From positions 3,782,001 through 3,846,000 of the forward strand of contig NZ_JAJVCN010000001.1 of NCBI RefSeq assembly GCF_021390435.2: a stretch of 64,000 nucleotides of DNA. Reading direction: 5' to 3'. The position numbers were made by a program, and so were the translations under genes. Under the pieces are notes generated by a model that ran no database searches, was not told the origin of the DNA, and saw only the letters and a list, made by a program, of their open reading frames with translations. Positions 45,019-51,988 of this stretch are shown here, piece after piece; positions within the stretch are counted from its first letter, which is position 1, and each line of letters starts with the position of its first letter. Source of the DNA: Kibdelosporangium philippinense. Lineage in GTDB: Bacteria; Actinomycetota; Actinomycetes; Mycobacteriales; Pseudonocardiaceae.

Positions 45019-47207
45019 AGCGATGCGTGGAACGTACGGTTGACAACGTCCAGTTGTTGCTCGGGGGTGAGGCGGACGAAGTTCACCGCATAGCCGGACA
45101 CCCGGACGGTCAGCTGCGGATACTTCTCGGGGTGTGACATGGCGTCAAGCAGCACGGAACGGTTCAGAACATTGGCATTCAGGTGAAACCCGCCCGCGTC
45201 CATGTAACCGTCCAGGACACCGACCAAGTTGGTGACCTGTTCCTCCTTGGTGCGCCCCAGGCCGTCAGGTGTCACTGAGGCGGTGAGCGAAATGCCGTCC
45301 TGGGCCTCGTTGTACGGCAGCTTCGCGACCGACAAGGCAGCTGCGACAAGGCCACGGGCGTCGCGGCCGTTCATCGGGTTGGCTCCGGGCGCGAACGGGT
45401 CGCCTGCCTGGCGGCCGTCAGGGGTATTGCCGGTATGTTTGCCGTACACCACATTCGACGTGATGGTGAGTACCGACTGGGTGTGGATCGCGTCGCGGTA
45501 GGGCGGGTGCTGCTGGACCTTGGTCATGAAGTTCTCGACCAGGCTGACGGCGATTTGGTCGGCGCGGTCGTCGTTGTTGCCGTAGCACGGGTAGTCACCT
45601 TCGACGACGTAGTCGATAGCCAGCCCGGAGGCATCACGGATCACGCGCACGCGAGCGTGTTTGATGGCCGACAAGCTGTCGGCGACCACGGACAGGCCTG
45701 CGATGCCGCAGCCGAGCAGGCGCTGCACGGGATAGTCGTGCAAGGCCATCTCGATGCGTTCGTAGGCGTATTTGTCGTGCATGTAGTGGATGATGTTCAG
45801 GGCTTCCACATAGGTCTTGGCAAGCCAGTCCATCATCCGGTCGAGTGCCATGCACGCCTCTCCGTAGTCGAGGTATTCGTCGGTCAGCGGCGGGAACGCT
45901 GGGCCGATCTGATCGCCGGTCATCTCGTCGCGGCCGCCGTTGATCGCGTACAGCAGTGTTTTGGCGAGGTTGACGCGGGCACCGAAGAACTGCATCTGTT
46001 TGCCGACCTGCATGGCCGAGACGCAGCAGGCGATCGCGGTGTCGTCGCTGAACGATGGCCGGATCAACTCGTCGTTCTCATACTGGATCGAGCTGGTGTC
46101 CATCGACACTCGGGCGCAGAAACGCTTGAAACCCTGTGGCAGGAAAGGCGACCAGAGCACTGTCAGGTTCGGTTCCGGTGCTGGGCCGAGGTTATAGAGC
46201 GTCTGGAGGAACCGGAAGCTGGTCCGTGTCACCAGCGGCCTGCCATCTGAGCCCATGCCTCCGATGGATTCGGTCACCCAGGTCGGGTCACCGGAGAACA
46301 GCTCGTCGTATGCGGGCGTACGCAGGAACCTGACGATCCGTAGTTTGATCACGAAGTCGTCGATGAGCTCCTGAGCTTCTTCCTCAGTCAGGTTTCCCGC
46401 TGCCATGTCACGATCGATGTAGATGTCCAGGAAGGTCGACACCCGGCCGAGCGACATAGCGGCGCCGTTCTGTTCCTTCACCGCGGCCAGGTACGCGAAG
46501 TACAGCCACTGGACGGCCTCGCGCGCGTTCGTCGCCGGACCGGAGATGTCATAGCCGTAAGACGCTGCCATCTCTCGCAGTTCCTCCAGCGCGCGGATTT
46601 GTTCGGCGAGTTCCTCCCGGTCTCTGATGATGTCGCTTGTGGACCATTCGAAATCCAACGCCGCGTGCTCAATTCGCTTCGCCTCGATGAGACGGTCGAC
46701 GCCGTACAGCGGAACCCGGCGGTAGTCGCCGATGATCCGGCCGCGGCCATAGGCATCCGGCAGGCCGGTGATGATGCCTGCCTTGCGGGCACGCAGGATC
46801 TCCGCGGTGTACGCGTCGAACACCCCGTCGTTGTGAGTCTTGCGGTACTTGGTGAAAATCTCCTTCACGCGCGGATCCAATTGGTACCCATAGGAATCAA
46901 GGCCCGATTCGACCAGCCGCAGCCCTCCTGCGGGCATGATTGCCCGCTTGAGCGGGGCGTCGGTTTGCAGGCCGACGATCAACTCCAGGTCGCGGTCGAT
47001 GTATCCGGGTCCGTGAGCTGTGATCCCGGCCGGTGTATGCGTGTCCACGTCATAGACACCGCCACGGCGGCGTTCCTCGGCGAACATTGTCGTCAGCTTG
47101 TCCCACAGCGCTTTGGTTCGTGCTGTGGGTCCGCTGAGGAAACCGGCATCACCCCTGTAGGGGACGTAGTTGGCTTGGATGAAGGCACGCACGTCAATGC
47201 CGTGCAC
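45015..47207 (-). CDS. pflB: Formate C-acetyltransferase (pyruvate formate-lyase)
   Basis: A 730-residue glycyl-radical enzyme. The catalytic Cys pair is in AIACCVSAM (~393) and the radical Gly in VRVSGYAVNFVRL (~703). The N-terminus keeps the substrate region IMPAGGLRLVESGL. It converts pyruvate and CoA to acetyl-CoA and formate under anoxia. GTG 47207 is used because GGAAGGAG lies seven bases upstream; this start is inside the end of the USP gene (14-base overlap). Fourth-from-last gene of the adh-usp-pflB-pflA transcript. Confidence 0.93.
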   Translation of the reverse strand: MHGIDVRAFIQANYVPYRGDAGFLSGPTARTKALWDKLTTMFAEERRRGGVYDVDTHTPAGITAHGPGYIDRDLELIVGLQTDAPLKRAIMPAGGLRLVESGLDSYGYQLDPRVKEIFTKYRKTHNDGVFDAYTAEILRARKAGIITGLPDAYGRGRIIGDYRRVPLYGVDRLIEAKRIEHAALDFEWSTSDIIRDREELAEQIRALEELREMAASYGYDISGPATNAREAVQWLYFAYLAAVKEQNGAAMSLGRVSTFLDIYIDRDMAAGNLTEEEAQELIDDFVIKLRIVRFLRTPAYDELFSGDPTWVTESIGGMGSDGRPLVTRTSFRFLQTLYNLGPAPEPNLTVLWSPFLPQGFKRFCARVSMDTSSIQYENDELIRPSFSDDTAIACCVSAMQVGKQMQFFGARVNLAKTLLYAINGGRDEMTGDQIGPAFPPLTDEYLDYGEACMALDRMMDWLAKTYVEALNIIHYMHDKYAYERIEMALHDYPVQRLLGCGIAGLSVVADSLSAIKHARVRVIRDASGLAIDYVVEGDYPCYGNNDDRADQIAVSLVENFMTKVQQHPPYRDAIHTQSVLTITSNVVYGKHTGNTPDGRQAGDPFAPGANPMNGRDARGLVAAALSVAKLPYNEAQDGISLTASVTPDGLGRTKEEQVTNLVGVLDGYMDAGGFHLNANVLNRSVLLDAMSHPEKYPQLTVRVSGYAVNFVRLTPEQQLDVVNRTFHASL

Positions 47208-47670
47208 GGCTTGCTCCTTCCCGATCCCACGCCCGGCGCGGAATCACGACGACCGGGCACGCGGAGTGGCGCACGCAGTACGAACTCACCGAGCCGAGAA
47301 CAACCTCGGCGAAGCGGTTGTGGCCATGACTGCCCACTACCAAAAGGTCTGCCTCGTGCGACAGCTTGGCCAGTTCCTCGCCAGGCACGCCGGTCACGAC
47401 CATCTGGTTGATCGCGACGCCGCCTGTGTCCGCGTCAGCCACCGTGTCGGCGAGCTTGCGCACGCAATCGGCGTGCTCGGCCTCGACACTGTGGGGTGGC
47501 AGCGCGTCGTAGGGAACAGCCCCGATCATGATCTGCCCAGCCACCAAGTGCACCATCGCCGCCAGCACGGGCAGATCACGCCGGAGCCCTTCGGCGGCCG
47601 CCCATTCCAGAGCGGCAACACTCGCAGGCGTTCCGTCGACTCCGACCAGAATCGGACGGTCTCCGCTCAT
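47194..47670 (-). CDS. Universal stress protein, single UspA domain
   Basis: A 158-residue UspA protein opening ILVGVDGTPASVAALEWAAA with the ATP loop GSHGHNRFAEVVLGSVSSYC (~116-135), which fits G-X2-G-X9-G(S). It sits between alcohol dehydrogenase (14 bases upstream) and pflB (overlap), so it is translated with fermentation enzymes; a partner or regulatory role for them is possible. Close in sequence to the USP at 62458. Confidence 0.92.
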   Translation of the reverse strand: MSGDRPILVGVDGTPASVAALEWAAAEGLRRDLPVLAAMVHLVAGQIMIGAVPYDALPPHSVEAEHADCVRKLADTVADADTGGVAINQMVVTGVPGEELAKLSHEADLLVVGSHGHNRFAEVVLGSVSSYCVRHSACPVVVIPRRAWDREGASRARH

Positions 47671-47684
47671 CTCTCGCTCTCCTT

Positions 47685-48722
47685 TCAGCTGAACAGGACG
47701 ACCTTGAGCGCACCGCTGTCGGCCGGGTGCGCGAAGACGTCATAGGCTTCGTCCATTTCGGGCAGTCCGAACCGGTGCGTGATGAACCGGTCGGTGTCCA
47801 GTCGCCCGACGGCGAGCATCCTCAGCAGCCGTGGCGTGGTCACCGTGTCGACCAGGCCGGTGGTGATGGTGACGTTCTTGATCCACAGGTCTTCCAGGTG
47901 CAGCGTTGCCGGTTTGCCGTGCACGCCGACGTTCGCCACGCGTCCACCGGGACGGACCAGCTTGGTGCACAGCTCGAAGCTCTCCGGAACACCGACCGCC
48001 TCGATCGCGGTGTCCGCACCGGCACCACCGGTCAGCTCGGCAACCACTGCCGCGACATCCTCGGCCGCGTTCACCGTGATGTCCGCGCCGAACTGCTTGG
48101 CCGCATCCAGCCGGGACGCCGCGAAGTCGACCGCGACAATGTGGCTCGGACTGTAGAACTGCGCGGTCTGGATCGCCGCCAGCCCGATCGGCCCCGCGCC
48201 GACGATCACGACCGTGTCACCGGGACGGACTTGTCCATTGAGGACGCCCACTTCGTAGGACGTCGGCAGGACGTCGGCCAGCATCACAGCGGCGTCGCTG
48301 GCCACGTTGTCCGGCAACAGATGGGTCGAAGTGCCCGCGAACGGGATCCGCGCGTACTCGGCCTGCACACCGTCGACGAGATGCCCGAGAATCCAGCCAC
48401 CGCCACCCTGGCACTGGCCGTAGACGCCTATGCGGCAGTACGAACAACGCCCGCATGCGCTGATGCACGAAGCAAGCACACGATCACCCGGCTTCAGCCC
48501 CGACACCGCGGCGCCGACTTGCTCGACTGTGCCGACGGCCTCGTGGCCCAAGATCCGGCCCGGCTCGACCTCGGGCACGTCGCCCTTGAGGATGTGCAGG
48601 TCCGTGCCGCAGATCGTGACGGCGTCCACCTTGATGATCGCGTCCGTGGGAGCCTGCAGCTCCGGCTTGGGGACATCCTCCCAAGACCTACGACCAGGAC
48701 CGTGGTAGACCAGCGCCTTCAT
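47685..48722 (-). CDS. Zinc-dependent alcohol dehydrogenase
   Basis: A 345-residue MDR-family enzyme. Catalytic zinc residues: CGTDLH (~38) and GHEAVG (~61); structural zinc: CGRCSYCRIGVYGQC (~91-105). NAD-binding VIVGAGPIGLAAIQ (~172). Likely reduces acetaldehyde or oxidises alcohols with NAD(H). First gene of the adh-usp-pflB-pflA operon; it would reoxidise NADH produced under oxygen limitation. Two DevR-like dyads lie in the upstream region shared with the SQR-like gene. Confidence 0.9.
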   Translation of the reverse strand: MKALVYHGPGRRSWEDVPKPELQAPTDAIIKVDAVTICGTDLHILKGDVPEVEPGRILGHEAVGTVEQVGAAVSGLKPGDRVLASCISACGRCSYCRIGVYGQCQGGGGWILGHLVDGVQAEYARIPFAGTSTHLLPDNVASDAAVMLADVLPTSYEVGVLNGQVRPGDTVVIVGAGPIGLAAIQTAQFYSPSHIVAVDFAASRLDAAKQFGADITVNAAEDVAAVVAELTGGAGADTAIEAVGVPESFELCTKLVRPGGRVANVGVHGKPATLHLEDLWIKNVTITTGLVDTVTTPRLLRMLAVGRLDTDRFITHRFGLPEMDEAYDVFAHPADSGALKVVLFS

Positions 48723-48779
48723 GCTTCCTCCTCGCTCGGTTGCACCCCTGAGACTGCCGCTGGTCGGCGGCCACGGTTA

Positions 48780-48793
48780 GGGCCGCGTGCCCT
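48780..48793. promoter_or_regulatory. DevR-like box, GGGCC-GCGT-GCCCT
   Basis: Lies 57 bases upstream of the alcohol dehydrogenase start on the minus strand. Confidence 0.5.
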
Positions 48794-48801
48794 GGCGGAT
48801 A

Positions 48802-48815
48802 AGGGCGAAAGTCCT
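48802..48815. promoter_or_regulatory. DevR-like box, AGGGC-GAAA-GTCCT
   Basis: Lies 75 bases upstream of the SQR-like gene start; one mismatch between arms. Confidence 0.5.
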
Positions 48816-48890
48816 GAGATCGGCAGAGCGCCCGGCCCTGATGCGAACACCTCGGCGCACTCCACCGTGAGCGTGACGAAAGGAGAGCCG

Positions 48891-50153
48891 ATGCTCGCGC
48901 CACGAGTGGTCATCCTCGGCAGTGGATTCGCCGGGCTGGAGACCGCGTTCCTGCTCAGGACCAAGCTCGACAAACTCGACGCCGACATCACCGTCGTGTC
49001 CGACCGGGACGACTTCCTGTTCAAGCCCAATACGATCTACCTACCGTTCGGCGCGGCCGAAAAGCCACTGCACGTCCCGCTGCGCAAGGCGTTCAACCAC
49101 CACGACATTCACCACCGCATCGGGCATGTCGAAGGCGTCGATCCCGACCGCGGCGACGTGCACACCAGCCGAGGACTTCCCATCCACTACGACAAACTAG
49201 TCATCGCCACCGGCGCGGGTATGGCCGAGGACGAGATCCCCGGCCTGCGCCAGCACGGCCGCCAGATCTGGACACCCGGCCAGATGCACCAACTCGGGGA
49301 GGACCTGCAGTGGGTCGTGCAGGACGCCTGGCACGGTCGCGTGCAGAAGGTCCTGTTCCTGGTGCCGCTGGGCAACAAGTGCGCTGGCCCGTTGTACGAG
49401 ATCGCGTTCATGCTCGACACCTGGCTGCGCCGCAAGGATGTCCGTCACCAGGTCGAGATCACGTTCACGACCTACGAGCAGTCCTTCATCCAGGCGTTCG
49501 GGCCCAAGCTGCACGAGGTGGTGACCGAGGAGTTCGCGATCCGCTCGATCACCGGCCACACCGGCGTCACACCGGACAAGGTCACCGAGACAGAGGTGGT
49601 CTACAGCGACAGCGTGACGCGCGAGTTCGACGTGCTGATCACATTTCCGCCGTATGTCGCCGGTGTCCGGTACGACGGCCTGCCCTCCGACGACCGTGGC
49701 TTTCTCACATGCGAACCGGAAACCCGGGCCGTGCCGGACTACCCGGACATCTTCGCACCCGGTGACGCGGGCGATTTCCCGGTGAAACAGGCATTCCTGG
49801 CGCTGCTGCAGGCGGACGCGGTCGCTAACAAGATCGTCGCGGACTTCTCCGGACGGGCACCGCACCGGCTGTTCGAGCCGACCAGCATGTGCGTGATGGA
49901 GATGTTCGACAAGGCGACCTTCGCCCAGGTCCCGTTGCGGCTGACCGACGATGAAGCCAGTCCCGTCGCCGTCGACCTGGAAGCGGCGGACGAGTACCGC
50001 GTGGGCACGAGCGCCACCTGGCGGCTGGGCAAGAAAGTGCTTGGCTTCTACCTGCCCGCCCGGTTCCGGCACGGCAAGCCGTTCCACGCGGGTGCCGGCT
50101 GGCGCGTGATGGAGACCGGTCTGCGTGCGGGTTCACGGTTACTCGCACAGTGA
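48891..50153 (+). CDS. Sulfide:quinone oxidoreductase-like FAD protein
   Basis: A 420-residue flavoprotein. FAD motif VVILGSGFAGLETAFLLRTK (~6-25), second segment YDKLVIATGAGMAEDEIPG, GNKCAGPLYEIAFMLDTWLR holding a Cys, and the C-terminal FAD block IFAPGDAGDFPVKQAFLALL (~285). The layout is that of SQR/NDH-2-like enzymes; which of sulfide or NADH is oxidised cannot be decided, though only one obvious redox Cys is seen in the conserved position. ATG 48891 has AAAGGAGA upstream; the open frame that extends to 47727 is antisense to the dehydrogenase. Confidence 0.8.
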   Translation: MLAPRVVILGSGFAGLETAFLLRTKLDKLDADITVVSDRDDFLFKPNTIYLPFGAAEKPLHVPLRKAFNHHDIHHRIGHVEGVDPDRGDVHTSRGLPIHYDKLVIATGAGMAEDEIPGLRQHGRQIWTPGQMHQLGEDLQWVVQDAWHGRVQKVLFLVPLGNKCAGPLYEIAFMLDTWLRRKDVRHQVEITFTTYEQSFIQAFGPKLHEVVTEEFAIRSITGHTGVTPDKVTETEVVYSDSVTREFDVLITFPPYVAGVRYDGLPSDDRGFLTCEPETRAVPDYPDIFAPGDAGDFPVKQAFLALLQADAVANKIVADFSGRAPHRLFEPTSMCVMEMFDKATFAQVPLRLTDDEASPVAVDLEAADEYRVGTSATWRLGKKVLGFYLPARFRHGKPFHAGAGWRVMETGLRAGSRLLAQ

Positions 50154-50155
50154 CA

Positions 50156-50169
50156 AGGCCTAACGGCCC
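50156..50169. promoter_or_regulatory. DevR-like box, AGGCC-TAAC-GGCCC
   Basis: Starts just after the SQR-like stop; an overlapping hairpin GGCCC-TGTTTC-GGGCC follows at 50165-50180. It could serve the small genes at 50288-50688 or end the preceding transcript. Confidence 0.4.
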
Positions 50170-50287
50170 TGTTTCGGGCCGCCGAAAGGGAACCGTTCGG
50201 CACCCGGGTTGCGGGAAAGGTCCCTGACGGCGGCCCGCCCATCAGGCACACGACCGTCTCCACGAGGTCGAAAGAGATGATCGAGAT

Positions 50288-50527
50288 GTGGACATATTCG
50301 GTTACACCGCAAGGCATCGGGCTCTCCTGCAAGCTGTCAGCGACGGCCGGGGCAAGCTGGTCGGCAGCAGCCTGACCGTGGACGGGCGGTAGTGTGACAA
50401 CTTCGCCACCATCGAGCTGAGCCAGGCCGACCTCGTCCGCCCTGCGGACTCCGCTCCCTACGGCGTCCCGATACCCGCGGCGCTCACCAACTCAGGCACG
50501 GCGCTGCTGCGCAGCCTCACGCTCTGA
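50288..50527 (+). pseudogene. Small unknown protein interrupted by amber codon
   Basis: From GTG 50288 one frame reads DIFGYTARHRALLQAVSDGR, GKLVGSSLTVDGR, a TAG at 50390-50392, then CDNFATIELSQADLVRPADS and ends LLRSLTL at TGA 50525-50527. Continuous coding character on both sides of the TAG suggests a single gene of ~79 codons in which a Trp codon (TGG) became TAG. I recognise similar small proteins of unknown function in actinobacterial stress clusters but cannot name a family. Confidence 0.45.
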
Positions 50528-50538
50528 AGGACACGACA

Positions 50539-50688
50539 ATGCACGACTCGCGTAGCTTGCTGGACCCGGCCACCGCCGCCCTGCTCGAACAGCACCAGCA
50601 AGCGGATGGCTCCGTCAGCCTGGCCGACGTCTTGACGCGCTACCTCGGCTACAAGGTCATCAACGCCGACGGAACCACCTCTCACTGA
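50539..50688 (+). CDS. 49-residue protein of unknown function
   Basis: A short frame (MHDSRSLLDPATAALLEQHQ to INADGTTSH) with GAAGGACACGACA before ATG 50539. It starts 11 bases after the interrupted small gene and its stop overlaps the convergent trkA stop by seven bases. Likely a real small gene because of the ribosome site and tight packing; function unknown. Confidence 0.55.
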   Translation: MHDSRSLLDPATAALLEQHQQADGSVSLADVLTRYLGYKVINADGTTSH

Positions 50689-51332
50689 AACACCTTGTGG
50701 ATGTCGCTGTCGGTCGCGGTGCTCGTCACGACCAGAACCGTGTCACCCGGATGGAATCGGTAGTCACCGCCCGGCACCATCGGTTGTCCGTTGTGGACGA
50801 CCGCCGCCACGACCGTTCCCGCGGGCACAAGCAACTCAGCCAGCTGCTTGCCCGCCGCGGCCGACGAGTCGCCGATCCGGGTCTCGATCAACTCGACACC
50901 CGCCGCTGCCAGCCGGACCAGGCCGACGGTGTCCGTGACACCCGCTGCCTCTTCGATCAGCGACACAAGCGGTGCCGCTGTGGGCAAAGCCACGTCGACG
51001 CCCCAGCGCGCGGTGAACAGCCAGGCGTTGTCCTCATCGTTGACGCGAGCCAGGATCCGGCGCACGCCGAACTGCCGCTTGGCCAGCAGCGAGATCACCA
51101 AATTGTCCTCATCCTCCCCGGTCGCTGCCAGCAACAAGTGAGTGCGCAGCCCACCTGCGGCTTCGAGCACCGGCGGTTCGCAGGCGTCGCCGCGCACCAG
51201 CCGGTAGGCCGCGCCGAGCCGGTCGAGCCTGCGTTGGTCGCGGTCGACGACCGTGACGTCGTGTCCAGTGGCGGCCAGCAGATGCGCGGCCTGCTCACCG
51301 AGCCTGCCCGCACCGACAATCAAGATCTTCAT
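50682..51332 (-). CDS. TrkA-type NAD-binding regulator of K+ transport
   Basis: A 216-residue protein with an RCK-N Rossmann domain (MKILIVGAGRLGEQAAHLLA, acidic end of strand 2 in VTVVDRDQRRLDRL) and an RCK-C domain (~140-216). TrkA/RCK proteins gate K+ channels or transporters in answer to NAD(H), ATP or c-di-AMP. It is the second trkA-like gene in tandem, overlapping the first by four bases, downstream of a P-type ATPase; no TrkH/TrkG membrane partner is present in the window. Confidence 0.88.
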   Translation of the reverse strand: MKILIVGAGRLGEQAAHLLAATGHDVTVVDRDQRRLDRLGAAYRLVRGDACEPPVLEAAGGLRTHLLLAATGEDEDNLVISLLAKRQFGVRRILARVNDEDNAWLFTARWGVDVALPTAAPLVSLIEEAAGVTDTVGLVRLAAAGVELIETRIGDSSAAAGKQLAELLVPAGTVVAAVVHNGQPMVPGGDYRFHPGDTVLVVTSTATDSDIHKVFQ

Positions 51333-51988
51333 GTGCCGAGCTCCTTGTCCAGAAAGGACCGAAGCCGGTCCAGCGCGGTGGCGGCGACGGCGAAGCTGAC
51401 CGCGTCGTCGGCTTCAGCCACGGTGGATGGCATCGGCAGGAAAGACGCGCCGCCACGGGTGATCGCGATGACGCGGATCTCGCCGTCGACCTCCAGTTCG
51501 TGCAGCGGACGACCCGCGAACCAGGCCGGAAGCGTCTCGCGCACCAACAGGGTTTCCCCGTTGCCGAACGAGACTTCGGGGTTGACGTACCGGTGCGAGA
51601 GCATTTGCCGGATCCGGTTGGTGGTCCAGCGCACGCTCGCGACGGTCGGTATCCCCAGTTCGCGGTAAATGTCCGCGCGGCGCGGGTCGTAGATGCGCGC
51701 GACCACCTGCGGCACACGGTAATCCTCCTTGGCGATGCGAGCGCCGACGATGTTGGTGTTGTCGCCGGACGTCACCGCCACGAACACACCGGCTTCGGCG
51801 ATGCCCGCCCATTCGAGGATCGACCGGTTGTAGCCGTTGCCCACGATGAACCCGCCCGAGTAGTTGCCCGGCAACAACTCCCGTGTCGTTGGGTCTCGGT
51901 CGACCACGCACACGTCGTGCCCCTCAACCGAAAGCTGGTGCGCCAGTGTCGATCCGACCCGGCCACAGCCCATGATGATCACTTTCAC
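51329..51988 (-). CDS. TrkA-type NAD-binding regulator of K+ transport
   Basis: A 219-residue RCK protein (MKVIIMGCGRVGSTLAHQLS, then NIVGARIAKEDYRVPQVVAR; C-terminal RCK-C from ~135). In many actinomycetes TrkA proteins come as CeoB/CeoC pairs, as here. Overlaps the upstream ATPase gene by four bases and the downstream paralogue by four. Confidence 0.88.
   Translation of the reverse strand: MKVIIMGCGRVGSTLAHQLSVEGHDVCVVDRDPTTRELLPGNYSGGFIVGNGYNRSILEWAGIAEAGVFVAVTSGDNTNIVGARIAKEDYRVPQVVARIYDPRRADIYRELGIPTVASVRWTTNRIRQMLSHRYVNPEVSFGNGETLLVRETLPAWFAGRPLHELEVDGEIRVIAITRGGASFLPMPSTVAEADDAVSFAVAATALDRLRSFLDKELGT

Noticed and set aside
47727..48890. Long upstream extension of the SQR-like protein
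   Set aside because: Runs antisense through the alcohol dehydrogenase; ATG 48891 has a ribosome site and starts at the FAD motif.
50390..50392. TAG as pyrrolysine or programmed read-through codon
   Set aside because: No pyrrolysine genes seen and the position fits a simple Trp-to-stop change.
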